Source: Pyropia yezoensis (taxonomy: Eukaryota; Rhodophyta; Bangiophyceae; Bangiales; Bangiaceae). From it: a stretch of DNA of 64,000 nt. The translations under genes were made by a program, and so were the position numbers. The stretch covers positions 21,003,346-21,067,345 of the forward strand of contig CM020618.1 of the NCBI GenBank assembly GCA_009829735.1, written 5' to 3'. This document shows, one piece after another, positions 1 to 11,317 of the stretch (its first letter is position 1; each line of letters starts with the position of its first letter). The notes below the pieces were generated by a model that saw only the letters and a list, made by a program, of their open reading frames with translations, was not told the DNA's origin and made no database searches.

Positions 1-3000
1 TCGCCTGACCACGTCGGGGTAGACGCGAGGTAGTAGTTCCTTGACAACAGCGTCAATGTGCGTGGCGGCGATCGGATCGCCCTTTGGTGGTGCCAGCCCG
101 ACTCGCAACAGTACTGGCATCCGGGCCCCCGCCACAGAACCAAACGCCTGTGACAGGCTTTTCAGGTAACGCCGACCCCAGTCATGACGCTCCAGTAGCG
201 CGTGTAGGGACAGCAGCGCCGACACAATCTGGTCACATGCGGCATTGGTCCTCGACACCAGCAGCAGCCTTGTCATGATCGGCCCCCCGTCTCCACACCC
301 ACAGCCGCGCCGAATCAGCTCCATGGCAACCCCCAGAATGGTCCGCGTCTTGCCCGTGCCTGGTGGACCCGTCACGAGTACACAGGAGACACGGGGCCCG
401 CCAAATGCATCTGCGACAGTTCGAACGACTCCCAGCTGGGACTCGTCCAGCTCGACCGATACGTCCAGAGGGGGGGGGGGCGGTGGAGGTCGCGGCGTAG
501 GTGGCGGCGGAGGTTGGGCGTTCGGCCACGGCTCTAGTATGACCGGCGACGACGTGCCTGGGACAACAACAGACGACGCTCCCGTCGGAACCGGTGGCTC
601 AAGGCTTTCCCGTATGGTGCGTGGCAATCGCATCCATTCACCGAGGCCACTGTACTCGCGCCAGTCAGAGACGATGCTCATCGACAGGGTCACCACCACA
701 AGCCCTGCCATTTTGGTGGCACAGGGTAGTAGGTGGGCGTCCGTTCGCCGTACAGAAAACCAGAGCGGCGTCGCCTTTGTGCTGCCAGAGCCACGGCCCT
801 GCAGGGCGGTGCCCTTCGTCACTGCCTCGCGGCTCACACACACCGCATCAATGGAGGTGCTGTAGGTACCGCGGGTCTCCTTCCCGCCCTTGTTCCCGTC
901 GGCCCTGGCGCCTGGGACCGGGACCCAGATATTGCAAAGATCCCCCGGGGAGGCATTCGCCGCGTACGTCGGTTGCCGTACGCGACGGTCATTGTCATCG
1001 CCGTCATCGTCGGTTGACTCGTCCGCGCGTATCTGGAGGGGGTGCTCTTGTACGAGGATGAGCACGTCCACCGTCCCTGCTTGTTCGGCCTCGGTGTGGG
1101 TAGCCGCCAACGCGAGCGAGCGGCCATAGAGAGCGTACAGATGCGCCGTGGGTGCCTGGACCGAGACAGGGCGGCCGTGGGGACCGCGATCACCACCGTC
1201 CTTCCAGAGCATCTCATCGGCGACTGTGGAGACGGTCAAACTGGCCTTGGTGGTCACCAGCCGCAGCACGCGGCGCCGGCACTCGGCCGCCGATCCGGTC
1301 GCGTCCTCCGCGTCCTCCCCATCATCCAGGAGGCTGGAAGAGGCCGAATTCTATGACGACGTTGAGGACAACAGGGCGCAGACGCCCATTGCTTTTCGTT
1401 GTGCCAGGCGTCCTGACAGCTCCGGGAGGTCGCCGACGTCTGTCAGTTCGCGTGGTGTGCTCCACCGTCCTCCGTCTGCTGCCCCGGGCTGCACACCAGC
1501 CACTGGCACGGTACCACCGCGCACTGGGTGCGCCGTCGAACTATGTGTAAGGTCCACACCCCGTACGTTGAAGGCCTGCGCCGACGCTGACTCTGGAGGT
1601 AGAGCCACAAGCCCCGCTTCCTCGTCGTCATCAATAATCTCAATGGGGTCTTCCATTGTACCTGACCCGCTCGTCCGCACACGTCCAGGCTCGCGCGTGT
1701 GCGCATGCACATGCCGCACGGCATCGGTGCCGCTACCGCCGCGATGACGAGCTCCTTGACCCCCCCCGAGGTTGCCGATAATCCCATGGACGGTGGAGCG
1801 CAGTTCTCGCAAGTCCCGGCCGACCTTGCCGTGAAACAGGGTGCGCTGCACGTCGGTCAGCACATTCAACAGCGTCGCGCCACCGACCAGCAGCTGCCCA
1901 CGGTCGTGCGCCTGTAGCAGGCGGCTGGTAGTGCTGGCCATCGTAGTTCTTGACACTGACAATGTGGCTGGTACGCCACGCTGGCCGCGTCGCCCGACCG
2001 CGGTCCAATAAAACTCGGCGGCGGTTGCGGCTTCCCGGACCACGGTACCGGGGCCACCAAAAGCTAGGCACCACACCCACGGCAGGGAGTCGAACCAGGC
2101 GTCCGCCTTAGCCCTCTTGAACGCCCTGTGCTCGGGGCGTTCCCACGCTTCGGACGCCAAGAAGCAAACGCAGCGCAGTAGCAGGCGCCGCAGGTTCCCA
2201 ATGACAGACGCCGGGGTCCTTGCAGGTATTCTACCACGACCTTCGTCGAGTAGACGTGCGAGGATTCCAACCAAGCGGGTTCGCGCGCCACGGCCACCAG
2301 TGGAAGCCAAGGTGGTAGCGTCACCCATCGGTAGGGCGGCCACGAATGCGTCACAGGCCCGAACAAACGCCGTACAGACTGCAAGCGATTGTAGGGGCGT
2401 TGACTCCTCGGATGGTAGGTCACGTTCGGCTGCAACGTGCACCAGGCGAAGGGCAGCGTCCAGGGCCAAGGCAAAGATAAAGAGCGGGCCGGTTGTCGGG
2501 TGGTAGAGCTCCTGATCACCTTGTACTGTGGCCTCATCCGCGGCCGTCATCCTGGCAACGCTCTTGCACAGTCGAAGCAGAACGTCTGGGGACCACGACC
2601 GTCGCTCGTCATCCGCCCTCTTTGAATCCTCCGGTACCACGTCAATCGAAGAATGATCTGGGTCGTACCAACTCGTCAGCTGGCACATCACGTGCCTTGC
2701 GGCCTTCCGCAATGACTTGTCCGATGACAATAGTAGACCGAGCCCGGTGCCGGCAAGGGTATACACCGCGGCCGACAAGTGAGTAACGACTTCGTCGTTC
2801 TCCTCGAGGGAGGGGTTGCACAAAACGGCGGTAACACCACGGAGAAGCTGCGAAACACACGCAACGACAGCTGTGCTCCACGAACCAAACCCGGGGATCT
2901 GCGTAGGGGTAGCAGCCGGCACAAATGCGAGGATCCCTGGTAAGGAAAGCATCCCATACATGGACGGACGAACAACCATGGCAAGTGCACGGGCGGCCGG

Positions 3001-4272
3001 GCCATGGGCGTCTTGTTCCGTTGCACCGTGCATGGATGTCGACATGGCCTGGGACATCTCACGCCAAACGCCCGTGCACAGCTTGACGCGAGAACTTGGG
3101 TGATGAGACTCGCTGACGGAGTCGCCCGCCAGAGCGAGGTGGACCACTCTCGATGAGTCTTCGGTCACAAGCGCAGCCAGAGCGTTCGTCGCCGCCGCCG
3201 ACGACCAACAGCCCGAGCACCATGCCATCGACAGAAAGCGGAGGAGATCACCCGCACCTGGGTGGTCCTCAACAAGCGTCCCATTTCTCAAGCCAGACAA
3301 AAGAAGGAGACACACAGCCTCCACCACGGACTCGCCCAGAAAACCGGGCGCGGTCGGTAGGGGCTGGCGCGCCTGGTCACCCGCACCGCTCGCACGGTGC
3401 AGCAGCGGGACGTCGCGCTGGTCCACGCGCCGCCCCCGGGCCCCAGTCGGTAGCCCGCTCGTGGTGGTGGTGGTGGTGGTGGTGGTGGCACAGACAGCCA
3501 ACACCGACAGTTGAGCCCCCGTTGCCCAGGCGTCTGGGTGGGTGACAGGCAGGACCATGGCGGACAGCAGCGGGGCGACAACATTGGCCGGCAGGGTCAG
3601 GACGGGCGCACCCCCGGCGCTGCGCAGGGCCGTGCACAGGGCACGCGAAAAGATGCTCATCACATCTGGCCGATCCGCAACCGGCCACACGAGTGCGCGG
3701 AGCTTAAGAACCGTTGCCGACGCCACGACGGGGTCGACCGGGAGGTCCTTGTGCGGTGCGATTAGGCGCACAGCCACCGCTGTCGCCCGCTCAACGGCCC
3801 CCAACAGCGACGCCCTGGGGGGGCTTGCCCCCCCCCAAAAAAACGTCTTACACGTATCGGCAACAAGCGAGTCCAGCAGCTGTGCGTCGGCGTCACGGGT
3901 ACTGTTTGCAGCGGGGAGGGAAGCTTCGCCAGTTGCTGCCGCTGCTTCTGCTACAGGTACAGCGACAGGTGCGGGGAGGGAAGCTTCGCCGGTTGATGCC
4001 GCTGCTTCTGCTACAGGTACAGCGACAGGTGCGCGGAGGAAAGCTTCGCCGGTTGCTGCCGCTGCTTCTGCTACAGGTACAGCGACAGGTGCTGTTGCCA
4101 GCATACGACCGGGAACATTCCCGTGGGAGGCGGACGGCGCTCGGAGGGTGGCTGGCACGGGTGGGGCATCGGCACCCGTAATGCCCCCAGCGCCCACAGT
4201 TGTTGGGGTGGAGGTGGTACGCCGGACACCGTCCCGGGAACCCGCGTCCTCGTTGTCGTCCTCGAACTCCAT
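1..4272 (-). CDS. Senataxin/Sen1-like SF1 helicase, 3' end cut by window edge
   Basis: Superfamily 1 helicases of the Sen1/Senataxin/UPF1 group unwind RNA-DNA hybrids and act in transcription termination and R-loop removal. I read one minus-strand frame from the ATG at 4272 to position 1. The first ~900 codons are helical, Leu/Ala-rich and unrecognised, like the long N-terminal region of Sen1. A SUMO-interacting-type motif (DPIEIIDDDEE) lies near 1620-1650. A Q-motif-like ELDESQ at about 410-430 precedes Walker A GPPGTGKT (346-369), and SRTNAACDQI follows as motif Ia (about 240-270). Motifs II-VI lie beyond the window. One in-frame TAG at 1351-1353 interrupts the frame and is best explained by a 216-nt intron. 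The frame stays open for 179 codons upstream of 4272, but only because it enters a repeat, so I place the start at MEFEDD. A poly-Thr run comes from a GTG-rich tract near 3465-3487. The helicase family is firm; Sen1 rather than a UPF1/IGHMBP2 relative is inferred. Confidence 0.78.
1351..1566 (-). other. probable intron in the Sen1-like gene
   Basis: Removing 1566 down to 1351 deletes the only in-frame stop (TAG, 1351-1353) and keeps the frame, because 216 nt is 72 codons. The donor reads AAC|GTACGG, close to the GTACGT donors of the hsp60 and hsp70 introns in this window. The acceptor is CATAG|AATTC. The pyrimidine tract is weak, so a nonsense mutation is the alternative. Confidence 0.5.
3911..4091 (-). 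repeat. 3 x 60-bp in-frame tandem repeat in the Sen1-like gene
   Basis: Three adjacent 60-bp copies starting at 3911, 3971 and 4031 encode a 20-residue unit of the type APVAVPVAEAAAATGEASLP near the N-terminus. The copies differ at a few positions. The unit length is a multiple of three, so copy-number change would not shift the frame. Confidence 0.9.
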
Positions 4273-4394
4273 CAAAGATCCAGGTGTGCAGGTTCCAGGC
4301 GCACAGGGCCACACCGGCCGCCCCGCACCCCCGGCCCCACCAGCAACAAAGACGACGACCAGGTGCACAGGGGGCACACACGCCAACCGGAAAT

Positions 4395-5580
4395 GGGACG
4401 AGAGCAGTGGGAGAGGGGGGGAAGGAGAGGGCAAGAGAGGTGGGCGGGCGGGAAGAGGCAGACGAGGGGCAACCGGTCCCCGCACAGGGCGTCGCCAGTG
4501 GTGGGCCACCTCTACCCTGCCTCTCCCCACACACACACGCACTACCCTATACCCACCCTTCCCCACCACCTCCTCAACCCACCCCCCCCCCCCGCCGCCT
4601 CCCCCCCCCCCCCCCACTCTTCTTACCTCGGCCGGGATGGGACAACAGGGGCGGGCGCGGGGACGACGATGGGGGCGCGCTTCACCGGCCTGGGAAAGGG
4701 GGGGGGGGGGACAGCGTGGAGGGAGGAGAGGCGCAGAACCTGGGCGGGAGAGGGGGGGAAGGAGGGGGCAAGAGCGGTGGCCGGGCGGGAAGAGGCAGAC
4801 GAGGGGCAACCGGGCTACGCACAGGGCGCCACCGGTTGAAGGCCACCTCTAGCCTGCCTCTCCCCACGCACGCACGCACCACCCTATACCCACCTTCCCA
4901 CCCTCCCTCACCACCTCCTCAACCCCCCCCCCCCCCCCGCCGCCTCCTCCCCCCCCCCCACTCTCCTTACCTCGGCCGGGACGGGGCAACAGGGGCGGGC
5001 GCGTGGACGACGATGGGGGCGCGCTTCACCGGCCTGGGAAAGGGGGGGAGGGGGACAGCGTGGAGGGAGGAGAGGCGCAGAACCCGGGCGGGAGAGGGGG
5101 GGAAGGAGAGGGCAAGAGCGGTGGCCGGGCGGGAAGAGGCAGACAAGGGGCAACCGGGCTACGCACAGGGCGCCACCGGTTGAAGGCCACCTCTAGCCTG
5201 CCTCTCCCCACGCACGCACGCACCACCCTATACCCACCTTCCCACCCTCCCCCACGACCACCTCAACTCCCCCCCCCCCCCCCCGCCGCCTCCTCCCCCC
5301 CCCCACTCTCCTTACCTTGGCCGGGACGGGGCAACAGGAGCGGGCGCGTGCACGGTTATGGCGAACGTGCTTAACCGGCCTGGGAAAGGTGGGAGGGAAC
5401 GGCGTGGAGAGGGGAGAGGCGAAGGAGGCGGGTGTGAGAGGGGGGGAAGGAGTGGACAAGGGCGGTGGGCGGGCGGGAAGAGGCAGACGAGGGGCAACCG
5501 GTCCCCGCACAGAGCGTCGCCAGTTGAGGGCCACCTCTGGCCTGCCTCTTCCCACGCACGCACCGCCCTATACCCAGCGG
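4395..5580 (+). repeat. 345-bp repeat family, block A (about 3.4 tandem units)
   Basis: The marker stretch with gccacctctagcctgcctct recurs near 4839, 5183 and 5528, a period of 344-347 bp, with a diverged copy at 4500. Each unit contains a poly-C segment, a G-rich segment, and the string ggcctgggaaaggggg. Units are open in several frames, which creates long false ORFs. The same units occur at 12.1, 13.7, 19.9, 24.0 and 28.5 kb. Confidence 0.92.
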
Positions 5581-7143
5581 TAGCAGCATGAGTGCAAGTA
5601 AAAAGCGCGCAGGGCACAGGCGCGCCGAGGGTCGATTGTCGGTAGTGGAAATGCACAGGCGCGCCGAGGATCGATTGTCGGTAGTGGAAATTGGTGCGAC
5701 GAGTCGTCGAGAGATGTCCTCCTTTCCCTGGAAAGATTGCTTTGCAACGTTTGCAACGCCGTTCAGCCCATTGACTGTCAACAGATATCAGCGAGGGAGT
5801 CGGTCTCACTGTCAGACACTCGGCAAGCCAAGCGGCAGCCAGGCGATTTGGGCACGCTCGTCTCCGGCGGGTCGCGGGTCCGCGGGCGCCGTCACCACCC
5901 GAATGACCCTGTGGAAGGCGGCCGCAGCGCAAGCAAGGCGCGATGATGATGATACGAACCAGCCACTGGGCCCTTTGAGGAGGTGGGTCCCACGCGAGGG
6001 AACCACCACCCCCTGCGGCCTTGGGGGGGGGGGGGGGGGGGGGGGGGGCTAGTCACGACCGCATGGGAGAACCGTCCCCTACACTCTCCCCTACAGAGCC
6101 GGTGGACGACCCGGACCTCCCCCCTCCGGCCGCGGGGGCGGGGGCCTGCTCACCCGCGCGTGGCACCCGCACCCTCCCCCCCGGCGAGCGACTTGGCCAC
6201 CCCGCACGGCCGTGGGTGGGGGGGGGGTGGGGCGCTTGTCACCCCCGTGAGGTAGACTCGTCCCCAGCGGGGGCGTGGCGTGAGACTGGGTCCCCTGGCT
6301 CGCCGCCCACAGCCCCGCCCTGGCCGCCGCAACCTCCGCGTGCTCCCCGGCACTCTGGTAGACGCGGTGCGGGCGACACCCTCCTGCGGGACCCGGGGCT
6401 GCCACCCCTCGTCCTGGCGCTCAATTGTGCGGCGGCGGGGGACGCATGGCTCCATGCGCCTCTCATGTGCCAAGACTTCCTTGGAAAAGAACACGCCAGT
6501 CTGTTTCCATTCACACCAAGAAGCGGCGACGAAGGGGCGGCCGTCCCCCCCCCCGACCAACCCCCCCCCCCCCGCTCACACCCACCACAAGGCTTCCATG
6601 GAGAATAAGACGCCACTCTGCTTTCGCTCACACAAACAAGTGGCGACGACAGCGCGGGCATCCCCCCCCACCTAGCACGCACACCCCTACACCCCCCCCC
6701 ACGAAGCGCGCCCCGAAGGCCGCCCGTCCGCCGCCCATGCTGCCAACAGGTGCCCCACACCCGCCACCGCACACGCCATCACCCACGACGCCGAGACCGC
6801 CGCCGCGACCAGTTACCGCCTCGCCGCGGCGCGTCGCCGTCGTCGTGGCCCGCCCGTCGCCGACGACAGCCTTGTTGCGCTGGGTGGGGGTGGCGACAGC
6901 GGCCGCGAGCCGCCGGGCCCAGCCCCTGGCCACGTCGGCGCCGACCCGCTGCATGGCATGGAGGGGGTCATCCCGTCGCCGCGCTATCTCGAGGGTGCGT
7001 CCGCAGGACACAACTAACACTGCTTAAACAACAGCACAACCACCCCCGCCACCTCCCATGCTACACACTCTACCACCCCTCCTACCATCCCCGACATCTA
7101 CGAATCACCAAAAGCCCAAGCACCACCCATTCAGACACTCCCG
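5581..7143. other. intergenic, no supported gene; minor repeats
   Basis: I see no convincing gene. A two-copy tandem repeat of about 38 bp containing gcgcgccgagg and cgattgtcggtagtgg lies at 5614-5692. An uninterrupted G run of about 23 lies near 6025-6048. An imperfect duplication of about 70 bp (6470-6540 and 6588-6660, both with a cttcc(t/a)tgga core) is separated by a poly-C segment. The sequence upstream of 5900 is less GC-rich than the rest. Confidence 0.6.
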
Positions 7144-8796
7144 TCACCAGGGGTAGGCGCACCGGCGCTCGGCATCCCACCCGGCGCAGGCGCTCGGCAT
7201 CCCACCCGGCGCAGGCGCCCACAGACCGTCAGAGTGCAGCGGCGAAGGCCGCGGAGGCACATTGGCCGCAGGCCTCTCCCCAGCACCAAGCACACGGTCA
7301 GTCGACAGAGCCCACTCCATGGCCGGCGCCCCACCGGCCGCCACAGGCTTAAGGCCCGCTGCCCGTGCCGCACCTGCTTCCGGCGCCCTACTGGCCGCCA
7401 CAGACATCCCGCCAGACGCCAATACCCCACCTCTGACCGGCGATGCCGCAATGCCACCGGCCGCCACCGCCCGAACTGGTGCCACAATCCCACCGGCCGG
7501 CACCGCCCCGACTGGGGCAGCCATCCCAACTTCCTGCGCCGCCCCATCTCCACCACCGTCAGGCGACTCTCCGCAGTCGGTACCCACGGCCCCGGTAGGA
7601 GCCCCCGACGCGACCACTGCTAGCGCCTCAGACACCCGCTCCCGAAACTCCACCAGAGTCGACGCAGTGCTTGCCTGCACACGTGCCGTGGCCTGCATGC
7701 GAGCAGCCAAGCCGTCGGCCTGGCCCGCGTTCGTCGTGACCAGGCTTGTCAGATGGTCTACGGCACCCTGGAGCCTCACGATCTTGCCATCCATAGCCTT
7801 GACAGCCGCAGTAATGGCACAAAAGAGCGATTTCAGGTCGGTCCCCTCTGCGTTGGGGGTTGGTGAGGAGCCGTCCAGGGCAGTGGCGACCGCAGCAGAC
7901 ATTGCTGCCGCAACAGACACGTCCCCAGCCCTCCGCTTCGGGGATGGGGAGCGAGAAGCCCGTGGGCGCCTTCCAGACGGAGCTACAAGAGCCCCTGCAG
8001 GAGACGCCCCGCCACTCGATACCCGTCGCACGGAAGCCGACGCGGGCGAAGAGGGAGATACATTCGGGGTCGGGGTGTCCGATGGAGGGGGCGCGATGAT
8101 CAGCGGAAAGCCCATGCCGCTACCACGAGCTCCACGACCTCCACGACCATCACGGTCCCCACGGTCCCCACGGTCCCCACGAATCCCGCGACCGCGACCG
8201 CGTGAGCCGGGAGGTAGAGAAGCCGATCCGGGACCGACAGCTTGCTCTTGCCCATAGGCACCCGCTTCCTCCAAGGCACTCGGCGACGACAACGTCCCGC
8301 CACTGACTGCAAGACCACCTCCCGTCGAGCCGGACGGCGAACCCACGAATGGCTCACCCGTCGCGTAGGCACTCCCCTGCAAAGGGAGCGCGGGCGGCCG
8401 CGGAGCTGGGGGGAAGAAAGAGCGTCGTGGCGGCGACGGAGGGGGCGGGGGCGCAGGAAGAAAGGCAGCCGCTGCAGCGACAGCCTCTCTAGACGCGCCG
8501 CGCTTGAGGCTGCCGGTCGACTCCGTTCTCGGAGTGTGGCCCGGCACGTAGTGGGTGTTGAAACGATGGAGCTTGTCGTCTCTTGGCTGCTCCCAGGCGC
8601 TAGCCACCCTCCGAGGAGGGCAGCTCCACGCGGGTGCCAGCGCTACCTCCCCTGCAAACCCCGGAACTGGAGGCGGGTCCCGGCCTGGCACAGGCCCTCG
8701 AACAGCGGGGGCGCCCTGCTGCACGGGCGTCGAGGGTGGCTCACCGCGGCCATCCGTGTCCTCTGCGCCCGGAACACGGCCACCGGAGTCGGACAT
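7144..8796 (-). CDS. protein of unknown function, low-complexity N-terminus and coiled coil
   Basis: I do not recognise this 550-aa protein. It starts at an ATG (8796) and runs without a stop to 7144. The N-terminal third is Pro/Ser/Gly-rich. A tract of RGDRGDRGD-type repeats (near 8140-8190) resembles an RGG-like RNA-binding segment. A basic SRSPSPKRRAG stretch near 7935 could be a nuclear localisation signal. Near 7640-7850 there is a hydrophobic-heptad region (LKSLFCAITAAVKAMDGKIV onward) likely to form a coiled coil. The C-terminus is degenerate Gly/Ala/Val repeats ending in a duplicated 25-bp unit (7165-7215). The domain order (disordered, basic, coiled coil) would also fit a retroelement gag-like protein, and the neighbourhood is repeat-rich. 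No neighbour suggests a pathway. Confidence 0.5.
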   Translation of the reverse strand: MSDSGGRVPGAEDTDGRGEPPSTPVQQGAPAVRGPVPGRDPPPVPGFAGEVALAPAWSCPPRRVASAWEQPRDDKLHRFNTHYVPGHTPRTESTGSLKRGASREAVAAAAAFLPAPPPPPSPPRRSFFPPAPRPPALPLQGSAYATGEPFVGSPSGSTGGGLAVSGGTLSSPSALEEAGAYGQEQAVGPGSASLPPGSRGRGRGIRGDRGDRGDRDGRGGRGARGSGMGFPLIIAPPPSDTPTPNVSPSSPASASVRRVSSGGASPAGALVAPSGRRPRASRSPSPKRRAGDVSVAAAMSAAVATALDGSSPTPNAEGTDLKSLFCAITAAVKAMDGKIVRLQGAVDHLTSLVTTNAGQADGLAARMQATARVQASTASTLVEFRERVSEALAVVASGAPTGAVGTDCGESPDGGGDGAAQEVGMAAPVGAVPAGGIVAPVRAVAAGGIAASPVRGGVLASGGMSVAASRAPEAGAARAAGLKPVAAGGAPAMEWALSTDRVLGAGERPAANVPPRPSPLHSDGLWAPAPGGMPSACAGWDAERRCAYPW

Positions 8797-9918
8797 GGTG
8801 AAAGAAAGAATGGGAAGGAGGGTTCACCGAGGGAAGGGGAGGATATCAACAAAGAAAAAAATGTGTCTGTGGTGGCAGGGTGGCCGTCGATACAGAACGG
8901 TTGATGGAAGGGGAGCGGGTGAGTGGAAGGAACATGTGACATCAACAGAGTCGCTTATGAACTCTTGCACACTGACGCTTGGCGCATCCCCACCTGCTCC
9001 GCCCCACCCCACCCCGCCCCACTCGCCAGACAGCTGCAACGGACGTGTCCTGTCTCCCTCCCAACGCCGTGTCCTCTCCCCAACCCGCCCATCCAGAACC
9101 CTTCGCCCTACCGTGCGGCACGCACAAGGCAGCACCGCTTGCGGTCTTCGTTGCACCTGGATGGTGCGTCGTGGCCGCCCAAAATGGCCCACGGAAGCAC
9201 CAGCACCGCTTGCGTCGACGACCCACTTTGCGCGAGTCGGCTTCTTGTAGCCGCCCCAAAATGTGCCAACGGAAGCGACAGTGCCGCTTGTGGTCGCCGG
9301 CCCTCCATGCGTAGGTAGCTTGTCGTGGTCACCCGAGAGGGCGACAGACAGGAACAGTGCTTCACGCGTGGAGACTGGGGATGAAGACTGGGGATGAAGC
9401 CCCCGGTAGGGACGTAGTTGTCAGGGCAGCAAACGCCGAAGGACGGTACACGTAGCGTCCAGGAGGACCTTCGACGACGACAGCAACCAGGCTGACGGCA
9501 AAGGCATACCAAAAAGCATTTGGCGGGGGCGCTGACCACGGTGCATGAGCACCCACGGTGCATCCGCGCGGCGCTGACCCGGTCACGCCGACGGTGGGTG
9601 GGAGGTCGCCAGGCGCGAGGACACCTGCGTGCGAACCGGCCATGAAAGCAGTTGCCACCCAGCATTGTGCGCACCAAACTGAGCGATTCCATGTCCGCAG
9701 AAAGTATCCGAGTTTGGGCCGAGCCAATCAGATGTGCTGAATCACACCATTTCACCGGACTGTCCGTTCGGCAGGCGTGCGATTTGCGCACCAATCGCGA
9801 GAAGTACGCGTTTTGTGGTGTCTGGGGTGACGCCACAAAGCAGGCAAGCACCGAGCCAACCCTGAAAGTGCCCGGATTCACCTTGCCCTCTACTGTACAT
9901 GAGCTACTCTCAAAGTTG
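8797..9918. other. intergenic, no supported gene
   Basis: Upstream flank of the preceding minus-strand gene. A diverged pair of about 45-bp units (9175-9220 and 9252-9297), each pairing ccaaaatg with gtgccgcttg/caccgcttg, is visible. A minus-strand open frame spans it but has a composition unlike a protein. Confidence 0.5.
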
Positions 9919-10283
9919 CTTGTCACTTCGTAGTGCCTCTTCTGTTCTTGGCCGCCTACGACGGCCGCACACAGGCCACCTGCGGACGCAAGCAACGGCA
10001 TCCCCATCATGGGGAGAAGATCTACCTGGCCGGGCTCCTGCGGCTACAAGCGGTGCCAGCGAGTGGCGCTGCGCTCCGAGGGGAGGGGGGGGGGGGGGGG
10101 GAGCTGGGTTGTCACTCTCCCGTCGTGTGCGGCGTTGCTCTCTGGATTGCCTGTCACTTGGTGGCGCCTCTAATCTCCTTGGCCGCCTACGACGCCAGCA
10201 CACTGGCATCCCCATCACGGCCAGATGATCTACCGGGCCAGGCGGGCTCCTCCGGCTACAAGCGGTGCCGGCGAGTGGCAGGC
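9919..10283 (+). repeat. diverged direct duplication of about 140 bp
   Basis: Two copies, 9919-10075 and 10149-10283, share gtcactt(c/g)g(t)gcctct, ttggccgcctacgacg, gcatccccatca and ctacaagcggtgcc in the same order. They are separated by a spacer with a run of about 18 G. Point changes and small indels indicate an old duplication. Its nature is unknown. Confidence 0.8.
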
Positions 10284-10616
10284 GCGGCTGGAGATGCCGA
10301 CGGCGGTGCCGGCCATGGCGACGGCAAGTGGAAGTAGCGCTCCGGCCATAGCGGGCGTGGGCGCGCCCGCGGCTGGCGACTGACCGGCGACTGACCGGCT
10401 GCGACGGACGGTGCGGCGGCTGTAGGGTGAGGCCGGGGGGTCCGCGGAAAGACAGTGGCGGCGGCCCGCGGCGCGCCGCCTGTGCGCGCCCTCGTTGCGG
10501 CTGCGGGAGGTGTGGGCGAGGGCTGTGGCCACAGCCCGAAAGGGGTGTTTTTTCTGGGCGGGGGAGGGACGAACCCCCTCTCGTGGGCCCGCCCACCGAC
10601 CCGACGGCAGCGGAGC

Positions 10617-10656
10617 GGGGTTAGGGGTTAGGGTTTGGGTTGGGGGTAGGGTCGCA
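10617..10656 (+). repeat. short telomere-like tract
   Basis: About 40 bp reads as degenerate TTAGGG-type units (ggggttaggggttaggg, then tttggg and ttgggggtaggg). It lies just downstream (minus-strand sense) of the truncated DIRS-like recombinase. It is too short and degenerate to be an active telomere end. Confidence 0.65.
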
Positions 10657-10929
10657 GCGACGCGCTACGACCGCCTCGGCCGCCTGTGCGGCCGCCCGAT
10701 GGGCCGCCATGGCGGCCAGGGCGGCGCCGCGGCGCCGCTGGCGACGGCGACGGCAAAAGGTGGTTTGGCGGCGGCGGTGGCCGACGACGCGCCAGTCGCG
10801 CCCGTCGGGTCAGGGGCGGCGGGGAAGTGAAGAGGAGGCGCGGGCGACGGGGGATGGCGGTAGGAGGGGGAAGGGTGGTCGTCCCCTGTCGATCCCCCCG
10901 CCACACAAAGGGTGATCGTTCAGTTGAAA

Positions 10930-11317
10930 TCACCGCGGCGAGGCGCAGGCGAAGGAGCCGGTCAGGTGAGGAAAAGGCCACTTGGGCCACCCGCCGTGCG
11001 ACGGAAGCGGGCAGGGCGACACGCTTGGGCTTAGCGCCGTGGCGGTCGAGCCACACGTTGGTGAATCCGTCCATCGCTTCGGCGACGAGGTCTGTCGCGC
11101 AAGGGTTGGGGAAGCCGGCCGCCAGGTGACGCTTGCGGATGGGCGATAGGTACGTCCGCGCGCTAACGGGCTGGACGGTGCCCCGCAGCCAGAGGTAGGC
11201 GACGTAACGGCCGACAGTGCAGGGCGACGCGGGGCGTGCACGGTAGCGGCCGCGCGCGCAGAAAGCGCAAAAGTGCAGCCAGCCCGCACCATAACTGGCG
11301 GCAGTGGCGTCTCTCAT
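10930..11317 (-). pseudogene. DIRS-like tyrosine recombinase, N-terminal part only
   Basis: The frame opening at the ATG 11317 (MRDATAASYGAGWLHFC onward; open back to a TAG near 11397) matches the SAM-like core-binding domain of tyrosine recombinases in DIRS/PAT retrotransposons. Features are an amphipathic first helix, TVGRYVAYLWLRG, TYLSPIRKRHLAAG and a GAKPKRVALP linker. These enzymes insert circular cDNA. The catalytic domain with its Arg-His-x-x-Arg and Tyr residues is absent: after about 10935 the frame runs into unrelated Pro/Arg-rich sequence. It overlaps the end of the RNase H frame, as is usual in this retroelement group. This is a truncated copy. Confidence 0.6.

Noticed and set aside
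4273..4809. 179-codon N-terminal extension of the Sen1-like protein
   Set aside because: It is the reverse reading of the 345-bp repeat, which gives similar peptides at other copies.
9108..10010. 300-codon minus-strand frame
   Set aside because: Cys/Arg-rich reading across diverged duplications, no conserved segment.
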